This document shows positions 13,961-26,769 of a stretch of DNA of 64,000 nt, piece by piece. The notes under the pieces were generated by a model. The model was not told the DNA's origin. It did no database searches and saw only the letters and a program-made list of their open reading frames with translations. The position numbers and the translations under genes were made by a program. Origin of the DNA: Balanoglossus misakiensis (taxonomy: Eukaryota; Hemichordata); assembly GCA_040954595.2 (NCBI GenBank), contig CM082595.2:7006001-7070000 (forward strand), read 5' to 3'. Numbering within the stretch: position 1 is the first letter of the stretch; each line of letters opens with the position of its first letter.

Positions 13961-15830
13961 AGTCTATATGGCCTCGTTCTTCCATGTGCTCAAGGAACGC
14001 TCGAAAGTGAGGCAGGAACAAGAACGTAAGGCAGCCAATGAATGGGCTGCATTCGGAACTGAAAATACTAATGAGACGAAAGGACGTATAGGCAGCCAAT
14101 GACTGAACGGAAAGGGGACATAGGGACATTAGAGCTACCAATCACCGTGAGCGACGCAGGGGTTTAGGACACAAATTTTGGTTCCAAATGAAATACGTCT
14201 TTTGGACCATAACGCTAGCAAAAAGGTGATACCGTTGGACTTCCGTAAACATCTGCGAGAAAAAAATTGACCAGGCCCTTATAGTCCAAAATGATGGTAC
14301 TGTGCACTCTTCGCACTCCGCACTGCCACAACAGATATTAAAATATAGTAAAACCTTGAATACTAATGAATCAAGTATTGGCAGACGAAAAACAAATAGT
14401 CATGAGACAGCAACTGGTGTACAGATGATAGCTCAAGATAGATGACTAGAATTATAGTATGATATACTTTACTATCTACAGAGTTAACACGTTAACCCTG
14501 GCTTGAACCCAGCATGAATAATATCATATACAAACAGGTCATGCGATGTGTTTTATTTTATTTTTAATTCTTGGTGATAAATATTTTGCGAAGTCATACT
14601 GGGACAGGCCAATACAAAAATCCAAGAATGCAATAATGGTAAAATTATTCTGCCGTTCCTGTATAAGCATACTGCTTAATACTATGAAGTGTGGCCGCAT
14701 AATAATATATTTTCGCCTGATGATCATAATACACCACCCCATGTACATCTGCATTTACTTCCAAGCACATTAATCTACAATTTCATCTTTATGGGTAATT
14801 CATATATGATTAGGCAAACGGTATGTACGTACACACACCCATACCGCTTCCAGCTATTCGTATATTAGCTCTGCGCCGGGAACACACAGACCTGTACGCA
14901 GAGCTATTCGTATATAAGCTGTAAGCTGCACCTAATGTCTTGCCTGGTATCCAAGCCTTCCGTTGCTATGTTCTTGTGGAAAGAGCCAAAAAAGCAAGAC
15001 GATATACTATCTAGGCATTTGAACTTCAATGTCTCGCCAAATTATCGACTCGGATGTGACGTACCAAGGTCAACCATTGATGACTAGTGGATAGACAGCG
15101 GTGTTTAATAAAAACGATGATGTCATTGCCTGCGCATCACCGCCACATAACCTTCGTCACTCAAGGACGCTTACTCGCACAGATACCAAATGCATACAAA
15201 CTCCTGTACAACACAGCTATCCGAGTTATCATGTGGGCCATCCCCTACTTGTAGCATATTGGAATAATAACAATCTACATTTCGGCCATCCACAGATAAA
15301 TTCTTCTGATAGTAATAAAGCTGAGTCACTTATCACAATTTCTATCTGTAGTTTATCAGACAACAATATGACCCAAATAGTACATGTACACACGTCATGC
15401 TATCACAAAATGTGGGTCATATAAGGAGAACTCAGGGTTCGTACACCCAGAGCAACTCACAATTCCAAGAGTTTCCAGGAGCGTACGACCCGGAGAACTG
15501 TTTCTTTTTTGTGGAGTATATGTAATTTTCATCATGGACCCGAACAGGGATTTATAGGTTGAGTGATGTCCTCACGTCCATTCAGTCAGTCACTCAAAAA
15601 TTCCGTGAGCGTATTTTTCATGGCTGCTACAGGCATGGCATCTGGTTGTGGGGCTTGATACATATTGAATATGCAGGATAAACTGCCTTCATTTGAGTTC
15701 ATGTTACCCAGTAATCACTATGCAAACGTTTGTCGACTGTCTTACCCACAAATGCTTTTATTGTAAAGGGATTTTATATGAACTACATGTAAAAGAACCA
15801 CAACTTGCAAGATCTGACATTCAATATAAA
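13961..15830. other. Intergenic region between gene B and MRPL51
   Basis: AT-rich and without a supportable gene. It contains a direct repeat of CAGCTATTCGTATATTAGCT / GAGCTATTCGTATATAAGCT around 14851-14920, enclosing a copy of the GGGAACACACAGACCT word that forms the palindrome at 16591. Confidence 0.5.
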
Positions 15831-15831
15831 T

Positions 15832-15837
15832 TTTATT
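15832..15837 (-). terminator. Possible polyadenylation signal of MRPL51
   Basis: AATAAA on the minus strand about 290 nt past the MRPL51 stop, in an AT-rich stretch. Nearest clear signal; unproven. Confidence 0.35.
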
Positions 15838-16127
15838 TAATTCGATTTTCTCTTTCCAAATTACACATGCACAGTGTCAGCTCCTACAATAAACACACAC
15901 TCACTGCAACTGTTCACACCAGACCCCTAGTTTACAGGCACATTGCCTCCATCTTTGGCATTCCACATAAAACATGTGGATGATGTCACTGAGAGATAAT
16001 GACTCCCAATCCACGATGCATTGCGATGTGAAATCAGTTTCAAATCCAGCGTGAGGACCAAGTGTGACTTCAGCTTCACGTTCAGTGCCCTGTCATAGTT
16101 TGCACATCAGTCTCTGCGAACGTCACC

Positions 16128-16920
16128 TCAAAAATCGTACCGCTTTCTTTCGACTCTCTTACTCCTTTTGACACCTCGATTTCTGTTCATCTTCTTGAAG
16201 AGATAATCAATCCGTTTCATCATGTCCTTATACGCCACTGGTCCCAGATCTTTTCCAATGAATTTTCTCTTCCTCACCAACATTTCAAATTCACTGCCTC
16301 TCCACCCTCTTATCCACCACGGTCCAGCTTTGACATTTTTCCGGAGTTTATAAGATCCGTCTCCCAGGATATCTTTGAAGTCGTTTTCTCCAAACAACGC
16401 GTGCTCTTCGTCCCATCTGTCAATCGGTGGTTTGTCAACGATGGGCGGTTTACGGTTGGTATTTACAGCACCTGGAAAAGAGTGAATAGATGGGCGAGTG
16501 GTCAATATTGCACAAATATTTCAACATTCCTTTGCAATGTACATTACAACAAAATTATGTGTATAGACAAATGTAAGGAAACCTGTAGCTCTGCGTACTG
16601 GTCTGTGTGTTCCCGGCGTTACACGGCCGTGTAACGCCGGGAACACACAGACCTATACGCAGGGTTAGGAAACCTGTTGTTTTGAGATCTTATGTGTACT
16701 TTCTATGGCAAGCGATGTCGTATGTCTCGACATATAAAACAAGTTGGGGCACACACCCAATTTATGTACCGATTAAACCATTTGAACTTGGGGGCGCTGC
16801 AGTAACTTGAACTCGAGTGTGGTCAGACTCACCGAGTGAAAATGCCCTTGTTACGTGATTGAACCGAAATTGCGGAAGCAGTCTTGTGGCCGTACAAAAC
16901 GTCTGCAGGATTTTGTTCAT
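16128..16920 (-). CDS. MRPL51: Mitochondrial large-subunit ribosomal protein L51 (mL51)
   Basis: Two exons on the minus strand: 16833-16920 (ATG at 16920) and 16128-16471 (stop at 16128), joined at a GT-AG intron in phase 1, giving 143 residues. Exon 1 encodes a typical mitochondrial presequence, basic and free of acidic residues, ending FNHVTRAFSLG. Exon 2 carries the family core: DRWDEEHALFG, ILGDGSYKL, GPWWIRGWRGSE, VRKRKFIG and KRIDYLFKKMNR. These match human MRPL51 (DRWNEKRAMFG, GPIWLRGWKGNE, RIRYLYKHFNR), and the human presequence also has an FSLG word at the same place. The protein is a structural component of the mitoribosome large subunit. Human MRPL51 has 128 residues, so the length fits. 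It is transcribed divergently from WRAP73, with about 245 bp between start codons. Confidence 0.95.
16591..16662. repeat. Palindrome in the MRPL51 intron
   Basis: A 36-bp arm running CTGCGTACTGGTCTGTGTGT onward is followed at once by its inverted copy ending ACCTATACGCAG, with one or two mismatches and no loop. A half copy lies near 14871-14901. Confidence 0.85.
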
Positions 16921-17164
16921 TTTGATGCCTTCGGGATTCTATGTAGCGTACGCGATCGTATGAAATTGCTTAATGAGTCCCGTTACGACGGACTGACACA
17001 CTTCAGTGCATGGAAGCGGCCATCTTTTCTTGTACCCAGGAAGCTTTGCGGCGAAGCGGCAGTTTTGAACATGGCGGTATTTCCGGTGAAGGGCTGTTGA
17101 ACGTGCTGGTGATGAAAAAGATTGAAATTTATCATTTGTGAGGTTTATATTTTAATTTTCAGAC
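16921..17164. promoter_or_regulatory. Shared divergent promoter of MRPL51 and WRAP73
   Basis: The two start codons face away from each other across about 245 bp. This includes a likely WRAP73 5' UTR intron, because TTTTCAG at 17156-17162 is an acceptor just before the ATG. The part near 17040-17090 is more GC-rich than its surroundings. It carries GGCGGTATTTCCGGT and, reversed, AAGATGGCCGC, a YY1-like word typical of housekeeping promoters. Inference from layout. Confidence 0.55.
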
Positions 17165-20100
17165 ATGAACTTTTCAGAACTGTTCAAGCAGACCAACAGT
17201 CTGTGTAAATTTTCGCCGAATGGACAATATTTGGTAAGTAACCAGTAATTATTTGGTCTGCTCGACTGAGTGCGAATGTTGTGACACAGTGACAGCTCGA
17301 CAAGGTGGGACATGTTTACATCCGAAATCACTGCTACATTTCACGTCGTCGTTACATTACTGTGAGCGTCAAAATGTCTCATTTCGTTTTCTTATCCAGT
17401 CTGCAAGTTAAACATATCAGTCCGTCAACCACTATTCCGTTTTACCGTTAGGTGGTTCCCATTTGTCGTATTTCACTGTACGATGACGTGATACTGATAG
17501 TGACTCATTCATGTCAGATTTGCAACTGACTACATCATGGGCGCAGCTGCCAGCTTGCATAACCGTATATATTTTCTGGTGTTGCGGTTTTATGGCAAAA
17601 TATCAAACCCCCCAACACCAGACAAAACCTCAAGCTGCTGTACTTACAATTAATAGAGTGTAATGTCAATTTTCATTAGATAGATACATGTCGCAATCTG
17701 CTCTTGAGAAAATAAAATATCCCATCCATGCAACAATTAACACATTCGTAACACAGTGACAACTCCGTGTTATGTTCACACAACACTGGTGATACTTTTT
17801 TATGAAGATTTTTGTTTGATTGTACCAACAGGCTAACTGTGTTCAGTACCGTTTGATTGTACGGGATATCAAAACATTGCAGATTGTTCAGTTGTATACC
17901 TGCCTGGATGCTGTGCAGTATATTGAGGTGAGAACTGAACACACAGACAAGTATTGGCTACCTAGGTGTTGATGTAGGTTATAGATTTATAGGAGATTGA
18001 AAAATCCCTTATTAAATTGAAACCGGTTTCAAACCGTACGTGTAGCATTGACTGACCCATTCTTGAATATCAGCAACAAGAAAAAAGCAACTTCGTATTG
18101 TGAGGGAAATAAACAGTAAAATCTGCTGGTACCATCCCAAATGTAGATTTGTTGTTTGTTTTTTTAAACAAGAAATTACATGTATGCTACTGCAACCTTT
18201 TCCCCTGGATGTTTTGATAATTGTTACGTCAGTGAGGTTCTATTGTTTTGTCATTAGTTACAGCATATACAAGTGTATTAAACTATGAGGCAGTCCATAC
18301 TTAAGCCTTTTTTTATTTTGCCTCTTTACTGCAGTGGTCATCTGACTCTATGTTTATATTATGTGGTATGTACAAGAGAGGAATTGTCCAGGTAGGTGCT
18401 TAGCTATGTTACTGTGATCTTATTGAACTTTGGTCAGCAACTGACTGAGCATTCTTGTTTCTCTTGGCCAAATCATTGAGGGCGCTCTGTAGAAAAATAG
18501 ATGAAGTCTCTCATATGAACAATGGTGATTGGGTGTAAGGTTATAGTGAACTTAGGCAGGGCTAATTTGAATTTAAAATGTTATCCATCCTTAATTACAC
18601 GTCATATGTATATCCTTTTTCCAATCATTGGAAAAACAAAGTCTCTGATTGACTTCAGAGGGACGATAGTTACATCACAATTCCCAGCAAGGGGTATGGG
18701 GTTTTGGAAGCAAAGAGGACAAAATACGACTAGATACTAGGCTATATGCATTGTGGCTGTCCACAGGTATGGTCCCTGGAGCAGCCCGAATGGACCTGTA
18801 AAATAGATGAAGGTTCAGCCGGACTGACCGCTGTCAGATGGAGTCCTGATGGAAGACATGTCCTCACCACGGCCGATTTCAATCTCAGAATCACAGTTTG
18901 GTCACTAGTCAATAAGTCTGTGTCATACATCAAATATCCCAAGGATGCTAAACCAGGTCAGTTAAAAAAATTGTACTTGACTAGTTTCATTCTTTTGATT
19001 ATCAAAATGTCTTGGCAAACTTTGCTTTGATTTCAAATTTATCTTTCATAGACATATGTACATGTACTTGTAAGGTTAGACTAAAAAATATTGGTAATTT
19101 TTCATCTGAGACAAAGTTTAATATAATAAAGAGTAAGTTAACCCTAACAGTCAGGACGTAAGTGGGGTAATTAAACCGCAGGGGATCATGCAATGCAAAC
19201 ACTTAAACTGGCCAGTAACGTTTGAATTGCTCATTTGCATACAGTTTTTCAACTTTTTTCACAACGAAAGTTAAGCAACTAGCAACCCATTTCTGACAAT
19301 TATTTCACCCCAGGCACATTACTGGTACTATGAGTGTACTACATGTGATTTTTCATGAAGTTTTATCGAGAAGAATTTCTTTACTTCCACTGACAAAATT
19401 GTGATCACGAAATTCAAAGTGACCTTGAAGTTAAAAAATCAAAAAAAAAATGTCAGCCATACCCACACAAAAATTAACCCCCTCAGGTTTTAGAAACATT
19501 ATTAAACTCCTCTATTCATAATTTTGACATGAATATATCCATGCCGAGAGTCAAGGACCACAATTTACAGTGCCATAGGTCAGTCCTGAGAAGTCAGTCA
19601 GCGTGAATAGTGTATAGACTCCGTATGTAATATGCTAATGAGAGATAACGACGCGTTGAAAAGGAAGCCATTACGTCATGGGTTAACATGCGTTGACCTA
19701 CTTCAATGCATACACATATGGCAAACACGGCTGTACTCGTCGATGGCGAAGGCAATTTTTACACCGTCATTACTCCACAACGGAGCGGCTCACACTATTA
19801 TAATTTCACGGTAACTTAGTTCAATATCTTCCTAACCTACCCAATTTTTTTCAAGACAAGAAATCTTTGCCGAGAGTCAAGGACCACTATTTAAACCAAC
19901 ATACCGAAACTGTCTATCTCGGGAACGCGTCGTTAAAACTTCACGAAAAATCATCCTATCATTGACTATGGTGTTTCATACACGTCTTAGAAAAATGGAT
20001 GCACTACGATCACTTGTAGTACCGAAAATCTCCGTTTGAAAATTTTTCCAACTGGCCGTAACTGCCACTCAGCGACGTTCACATTCAAATAGATCTCTTT

Positions 20101-23100
20101 GATCTCACCGCCTTAATTACCCCACTTACGTCCTGACTGTAATGCTACTGGGTGTCATATCTGTTTAAAGTGTCAAGTCCCTTAAAATACGTATTTGCCA
20201 CTTTTTCTTCTAAAAAGTATTTTGACTGTCTTGACATGGCTCTAATACGTACTTAGACACACTTGGTAGTCTGAGCCCCCTGTAAAATGTACCAAATTGC
20301 TCTGGTTTGCACTGGTTTGGTCTGAGGGTCTTGTATAGGTCCCACTGATTAACACGCACTTGGCATTCTAACAGGCCTGGGAGCCAGGATCTTAAGCACC
20401 CTGGAAATCAAACCAGTTTCAACTGACTTGGCAGCGTTAGGGTTAATATGTACCAGTTGTGGTACACTACATGTATATATTAGGTTTTTTTATCACTATG
20501 ATTTTATTATAATTCACACATGTACACCACATATATCTTGGTCTTGGGGTGACATGTCTTTTGATCTTGTACCACAGCAATGGATTTCAGCAAAGATGGG
20601 AAGTACATGGCTTTGGCTGAGAGGAGAGACTGCAAAGATTACATCAGTGTCTTTGTCTGCAGTACATGGCAGTTGGTCAAAGTGAGTACTTTTCTACCTT
20701 GCGTTTGTTTTCCTGGGTGTCAGAGGGCTGTCAGTATACACATGATGACTGACAATGAGGGCAACAGTGTATTTTCATAGCCCGAGGGAAAACAGACTGT
20801 TTTGGTGTGACTGGCAGTCCCGAGGTCATCAAAAATACACTGTTGCTCGAATATGTCAGTCATCATGTGTATACTATAACCCAATGTTTTCATTCACTGT
20901 TGCCTCTCACTTACTTGGCTTGAATTCTATAAAATGCAATTGTTTGAGTCCTTTGCATGGATATGTGCAACTAACAAATAGTTAAACCAAATTTTGTTGC
21001 TACATTTTGAAAAGAAAACATTTATTTTCAATTACTCAGCAGCTGGATGTATTTAGTATTTCTGTGCCATGCATGCTTAAATGTTTCCATAATCATATTT
21101 TTTAGAAAAATAACTATATCACTCTTAATTTTTTGCAATCAGCATTTTGAGACGAATACCAGAGACCTGGCAGGGATTTCGTGGTCTCCTGATGGTAGGG
21201 TGCTGTGTGTTTGGGACACCCCTCTAGAGGTAAGGGTTAATTTCCGTTCACAAAAGTTCTCAGTTCACATTTCATGCTAGTATGACATGCTGTATAAATT
21301 GAACTATATATATTACATGACCTGTGCTTTAAAGGGACAAAGTCTCTCTCTCGATACCCTTTTTCCATTAATTATGTTTGATACAAGACAACGTTTATGT
21401 TATTCTACATGTGGATATATAGTGAATGAATGTTCATCCACTCACAACTTCCATCCCGCTTGTAGATATGAGAGTAGAAACACTCACCAAAATGAATAAA
21501 CGGTAGGGACTGATTATTCATTTTGGCAAGTTTTTTACTATCATATCCTGCAAGTAAGATGGAAGTTGTGTGTGCTTGAAAGTTGATTCACTATATGTCC
21601 ACATGTAGAATAACAGAAATGGTGTCTTGTATCAAACATAATTAATGGAAAAAGGCCTGCGAGAGAGAGACTTTGTCCCTTTAAGGGACTTGAAACTCTA
21701 AACAGGTATGACACCCAGTAGCATTAGGGTTAAGCTACTCTACATGTTGCCTGACTACTTAATTGTTATTTTCCCCGCTTCCAGTATAAGTTGCTGCTGT
21801 ACTTAGTCGATGGCCGGTGTGTGGCCACATACAGTGCGTATGACTGGGCACTGGGTATCAAATCTGTGGCCTGGTCACCTACCAGTCAGTTTCTGGCCAT
21901 TGGAAGCTTTGATGAAAAGGTGAGGACAGAACAGACATATGGTCAGCCTGTGTATTCACGTTATAAGTGTTTTGCAATTTGCTGAGTACATGTTTTGTGT
22001 ATAAATAAGTACCTACACAACTGGATAGGCTTTAAGACATGCCAGTGACATGGTATGATAAGCACCTGTAATTAGTAACGAAATGAAAATAGCTGCACAA
22101 CTCACCAACCTGTACATCAATCCACCTGCTCAGTAGTAGAGACAATAGGATTGTTCCAAAGATCACTGATGAGAGAGATTTATTTGTGGCATTTTCACAC
22201 AGGTCCGGATACTAAATCACATCACATGGAAGACAGTGGTGACTCACTCGCATCCAGTCACTCTGGATAATGCAGCTGTGGTAAGTTTCAGTAATTCTAA
22301 GTTGCTATAGTAACCGTCCAGTTATTGTCCAATTAACCGTTTGACCAATTAACTGTTCAGCCAATTAAAGGGACAATATCTCTCTCTCGCTCCCCTTTTC
22401 CCATTAATTTTGTTTGATACAAGACACTGTTTATGTTAATGTACATGTGTATATGTAGTGAATGAACGTTCAACCACACACAACTTCCATCCCGTTTGTG
22501 GGATATGAGAGTAACAACTCACCCAGAATGAATAAATGGTAGAGAACGATTATTCATTTTGGCGAGTTTTTTTCACCCTTATGTCTACAACTAGTACAAG
22601 TGGGATGGAAGTTGTGTGCGGTTAAATGTTGATTCACTATATATCCACATGTAGAATAACATAAACGTTGTTTTGCATCAAACATAATGAAAGAAGGGTA
22701 GCGAGAGAGAGAGAGACTTTGTCCCTTTAACTGTTCAACCAATCTGTCAGTCAATCCAGTGAAATGATCTACTAATTCATACACACAGAAAAATAATCTA
22801 TGCATCCTGCCATTCTTGTAATGTAATTTGTTTTCCATCTGTAGGTTGTATATAAAGAGGTAGAGAAGAAGCCATTGCTACTACGAGGTGAAACAGCCCC
22901 ACCAGATGGATTTGTATTCTCAATACAAAGTAAATGTAAGTTTAATGTGAGAAGGTGTGTGAAATATAGTGTTGTGCTGTCTTGTTCTGTGTTGTGTTGT
23001 GTTGTATTATACAGTCAAACCTCTCTATAGTGGCCAGTTTAGGGACTTTCCTAGACTGGCCTTTATAGACGGGTGGCCTTTATATAGAGGTTAAAGGTAC

Positions 23101-26100
23101 ACGGTCACATGCAATTTACATACGCCCATATATGGTTGAAATAGAGTCTTTGAGCATTCTAAAGAACATATGGTGGCGCTCTTTTTTCATGTGTGCCACC
23201 AACTGCAAATCCGTGATTTGCTAGATCTCAAGTTTACCCTGGTTACTGTAGCTAATTTTCCATAGGTGACCGTATACCTTTAATTAACACACATGTGAAT
23301 TGCACAGGGACTGTAACAAAGTGGCCACTGTATAGAGGTGACCCCTATTTAGGGGTGGCCACTAACAGGGGTTATACTATGCTGCAATGCATTGAGTTGT
23401 ATATCCTGAATTCTCTTATTTTCTCTCCCGTCCCCCAGATGAAGTCTTACCAGGCTCAGTACAAGTGCCTGCAGTCAAGCCAGATCCAGACAAGGCCAAT
23501 CCCAAAATTGGAATCAGTAAGCTTGCATTCAGTGGAGACAATAGATATCTGTATTCCAAAAATGGTGAGTTGTCAATAAATTAATTTGAGTTGAATGACA
23601 ATAGTCGCTTGCACACGTGCAATGATTAGGGCGCCCTTTTTTGGATTATAAAAGTTGGTAAACATTTCTTATCAGCGACTCAAATAGTTTTGCATTCACA
23701 TGTGTATAAAAGGGACGGGATCACCGCACTCGGACATTTATGCAAATTAGGTTCAAATAGGCTTCATGGTGCGATTGAAAATCAAGGACACATTTCGCCA
23801 CTTGTCCCATTTGTTGTTCCACATCAAATAAATGGAAGATCCGAGAAAATCCACACTTTTCCAGTTTTTGTACAGTCATCCTATAAGTATAAGCGCTTCT
23901 ACGGTACCGCCTGTGAGTCTTACAGCTTTGAAACCAGTGCGTAATATACTAGTAGCATGACTCCATGCTAGTAGTAAAAGCATACCGGGATGTGGCTTTG
24001 AGTTGGTCCCTTGGGACAAAGACGTTTTTAATTTATTCACGCACAGGGATGTATTTTTAGCCAGACAATGGCAAGACCTAGTTGCCTAGCAATTATCACC
24101 GTGAACTTTGCTACAAGTTTCACTACCACTTCCACTGGGCGTCTCAATTTTTTCAGCAGAGCCCCAGCTGCAGTAAGTTCCGACTACCTCAAGGCTTTGC
24201 CTGTAGGTTTTGGGGCTCCTCATTTTACTGATGACCATCAGCAACAAGGCAAATTGACCGTTGACTAAGCAAGGACCCAAGGTGCTAAACATCGCTCTTT
24301 TCAGAGGGGTAATTTTACATGCAAGCTCATTAGAAACTGCCACTTGTATCCCCTCAAACCGCGTCGGAAGAGTGCGTTTAGATCGGCGTTTAGTGCGGTG
24401 TTTCTGTTCACACGTGATTTGAATCGCTGTTTAGTGCGGCGCCCCGACCCAGGTCCCACCCCTCAACACCGTCACAAAAAAAGAGCGGCGCAGGGCCGCT
24501 CTCACCTTTTCACACGTGGCACTTACAAATTAACGCCGCCCTAGCGCCGCCGCTGGGGCGGCGTTGACGGCACGTGAGAAAAGGGTTAATGTAAGGCTGT
24601 TTTTGTTTGTTTGCGATCAACAGGAGAGATTATGTCCTCTACAAATAACTGGGAACAGTAGACAATATGGGATGCCCACAAGCTGCAGTTGGAGGGATTA
24701 TTTTCTAGATTTCGTATTGAATCAAAATTATCATGTACATATCATTGCTGAGGGATATGTAGACAAGTGTTGTTTAACCATTGAATAGTATGCTTGTACT
24801 GGTTTGCAAGTGAAAGCGACATTCAATCACAAACCACCTAAACATAATGTTTATTTACAGATAATATGCCGAATGCACTGTGGATCTGGGATGTGCACAA
24901 GTTGTCACAGATCGTACTCCTTATACAAGCCGGACCAATCAAATGTAAGTACTTGAAAGAAATCAGCCATTATTACGACCCATGTAAAACCTAGAGTCAA
25001 TCAAGTAACTATACATTTACGTGTATACATGTACGGAAGTTATCGCACACGAGATATAATAGGCTCACTCTTTTCGAAATACCCACAAATCAGCCATTAT
25101 TATGACCCATGTAAAACCTACACGTAGTGTCAACCAAGTAGCTATACATTTATAGCAGTTATCACACATGAGATATGATAGGCTCACTCTTTTCGAAACA
25201 CCCACCTTTATGCATAAGATTTATGTACTAGTATTTTTCTTTCAGGGATGTCCATTATGATGGATATATTTTCTCAGTAAATTTTGTTTTGAACTGCACA
25301 GATTTTTTGTCAGGAACTGTAGTTGTCAATTGTTCAAGTTCGTTTTAAAAATACGTAAAATGTGATTTTGTTTTAGCTGTAGAGTGGGATCCCTGTCATC
25401 CAAGACTGGCGCTGTGCACTGGCAACAACAAAGTGTATTTGTGGTCACCGGCTGGGTGTGTGTCTGTCGAAGTGCCCTCAGAAGGTAAAACTGATTTTTT
25501 TTTTCCTTTTTACCCTGTAGTATTGTTTACCTGTACCTAAGGTTACAGGATTAGAGTCCACTGTCCACATCACACTGTCAAAAGGGCATGTCTAAGTATA
25601 TGAATATTCATATAGTTTTGGCTAGATTTCTGCTTTCCAAATTTGTGATTGGCTAGATTTCTGCTGTCCAATTCTGTGATTGGCTAGATTTCTGCTTTCC
25701 AAATCTGTGATTGGCTAGATTTCTGCTTTCCAAATCTGTGATTGGCTAGATTTCTGCTGTCCAATTCTGTGATTGGCTAGATTTCTGCTTTCCAATTCTG
25801 TGATTGGCTAGATTTCTGCTTTCCAATTCTGTGATTGGCTAGATTTCTGCTTTCCAATTCTGTGATTGGCTAGATTTCTGCTTTCCAAATCTGTGATCGG
25901 CTAGATTTCTGCTTTCCAAATCTGTGATCGGCTAGATTTCTGCTTTCCAATTCTGTGATTGGCTAGATTTCTGCTTTCCAAATCTGTGATTGGCTAGATT
26001 TCTGCTGTCCAAATCTGTGATTGGCTAGATTTCTGCTTTCCAAATCTGTGATTGGCTAGATTTCTGCTTTCCAGTTCTGTGATTGGCTAGATTTCTGCTT

Positions 26101-26683
26101 TCCAAATCTGTGATTGGCTAGATTTCTGCTTTCCAATTCTGTGATTGGCTAGATTTCTCCTTTCCATGGTGGTAAAATTCTGGTGTTTCTTCTGCTGATA
26201 ACTGGACTTGCATTTGGTACTTGTGTGCCTTGTGCCATAGCGGGTTGGAACTTGGATGTTGACACCATATTGTCATCAAATTTTAATACTTGGGCATACA
26301 TTTTTCTATAAATTTTGACCAATTCATAGAATATATGGAAAGAGGATATTATGATAATGTAAAACACTTGTGACTGAAAGTCTGAATGGAAGTCAAGCGT
26401 TTTTGTTTATTTATTTTCATCTTTGTGATTATTTCTATTGTGTGTTTATTTTTATTTTTATCATGTGTTTCTGTGATTATTTTTATTGTGTATTTCTGTG
26501 TTTATTTTAATTTTATATTTCTGTGTTTATTTTTTATCGTGTTTCTGATTCAGTTTATTATTTTGCGTTTCAGCCACATTTCAAGTGCACTCGCTGAAAT
26601 GGCATCCTAGTGGCAACTCCATAATGCTGATGGGTCGGGAACATATGTGTATGTGTTTCATTGAAGCTGATGAGGACAGCTGA
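17165..26683 (+). CDS. WRAP73: WRAP73 (WDR8), WD-repeat spindle-pole/centriolar protein
   Basis: Thirteen exons: 17165-17233, 17832-17927, 18335-18391, 18767-18956, 20578-20681, 21143-21229, 21785-21919, 22203-22280, 22845-22935, 23439-23564, 24861-24944, 25377-25484, 26574-26683 (stop TGA). All junctions are GT-AG and in phase, giving 444 residues against 460 in human. The start MNFSELFKQ, then [69 protein letters not shown] and LYLWSPAGC-like (VYLWSPAGC) match vertebrate WRAP73 closely. The protein folds as WD40 propellers and, with SSX2IP, acts at centriolar satellites and spindle poles in microtubule anchoring and ciliogenesis. The introns carry several MITEs, a Harbinger-like element and an 18-copy minisatellite, but every exon is intact. 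Confidence 0.97.
19148..20139. mobile_element. PIF/Harbinger-like non-autonomous element
   Basis: Inverted termini CAGTCAGGACGTAAGTGGGG, extending to GTAATTAA, at both ends, flanked by TAA on the left (19145-19147) and TAA on the right (20140-20142). A three-base TAA duplication is typical of PIF/Harbinger. The 992-bp body has no transposase frame. It contains an internal direct repeat (GCCGAGAGTCAAGGACCA at about 19542 and 19871). Located in WRAP73 intron 4. Confidence 0.82.
21329..21684. mobile_element. TTAA-flanked foldback MITE (family 1), full copy
   Basis: TTAA at both ends, AGGGACAAAGTC termini, self-complementary body. WRAP73 intron 6. Confidence 0.9.
22365..22730. mobile_element. 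TTAA-flanked foldback MITE (family 1), full copy
   Basis: TTAA at both ends, termini AGGGACAA inverted, self-complementary body. WRAP73 intron 8. Confidence 0.9.
23091..23283. mobile_element. TTAA-flanked MITE (family 2), copy 1
   Basis: Ends TTAAAGGTACACGGTCAC and GGTGACCGTATACCTTTAA. The body contains ACGCCCATATATGG, a GGTGGCGCTCTTTT block and TGCTAGATCTCAAG. Related copies lie at 26770-26972 and near 37643-37965. WRAP73 intron 9. Confidence 0.82.
24340..24590. other. GC-rich patch in WRAP73 intron 10
   Basis: A local rise in GC with inverted words (GTTCACACGTGATTT and TTTTCACACGTGGC; CGCCGCCCTAGCGCCGCCGC). It may be a degraded transposon. No coding frame fits. Confidence 0.35.
24960..25204. 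repeat. Two-copy tandem duplication, ~120 bp
   Basis: AATCAGCCATTATTACGACC at 24960 and AATCAGCCATTATTATGACC at 25089 each begin a block that ends CTCACTCTTTTCGAAA followed by CACCCAC or TACCCAC. WRAP73 intron 11. Confidence 0.85.
25621..26166. repeat. 31-bp minisatellite, 18 register-perfect copies
   Basis: GCTAGATTT recurs at exact 31-bp steps from 25621 to 26148. The consensus core is AAATCTGTGATTGGCTAGAT followed by TTCTGCTTTCC. Variants (CTGTCC, AATTCTG, GATCGG) are scattered, as expected of an evolving minisatellite. It lies in WRAP73 intron 12. Confidence 0.97.
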
Positions 26684-26769
26684 AGGGTGATTGACAAACC
26701 AGTACAGTGAAACCTCTCTAATAAGGACACCTGTGGGACTGGAAATGTGTCCTTAATAGGAACATGTTC

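Noticed and set aside
25621-26166. Regularly spaced repeats resembling a CRISPR array
   Set aside because: The 31-bp units are contiguous without unique spacers, in an animal intron. It is a minisatellite.
26386-26610. Hydrophobic 74-codon frame rich in Phe, Ile and Val
   Set aside because: It is the T-rich polypyrimidine region before the last WRAP73 exon.
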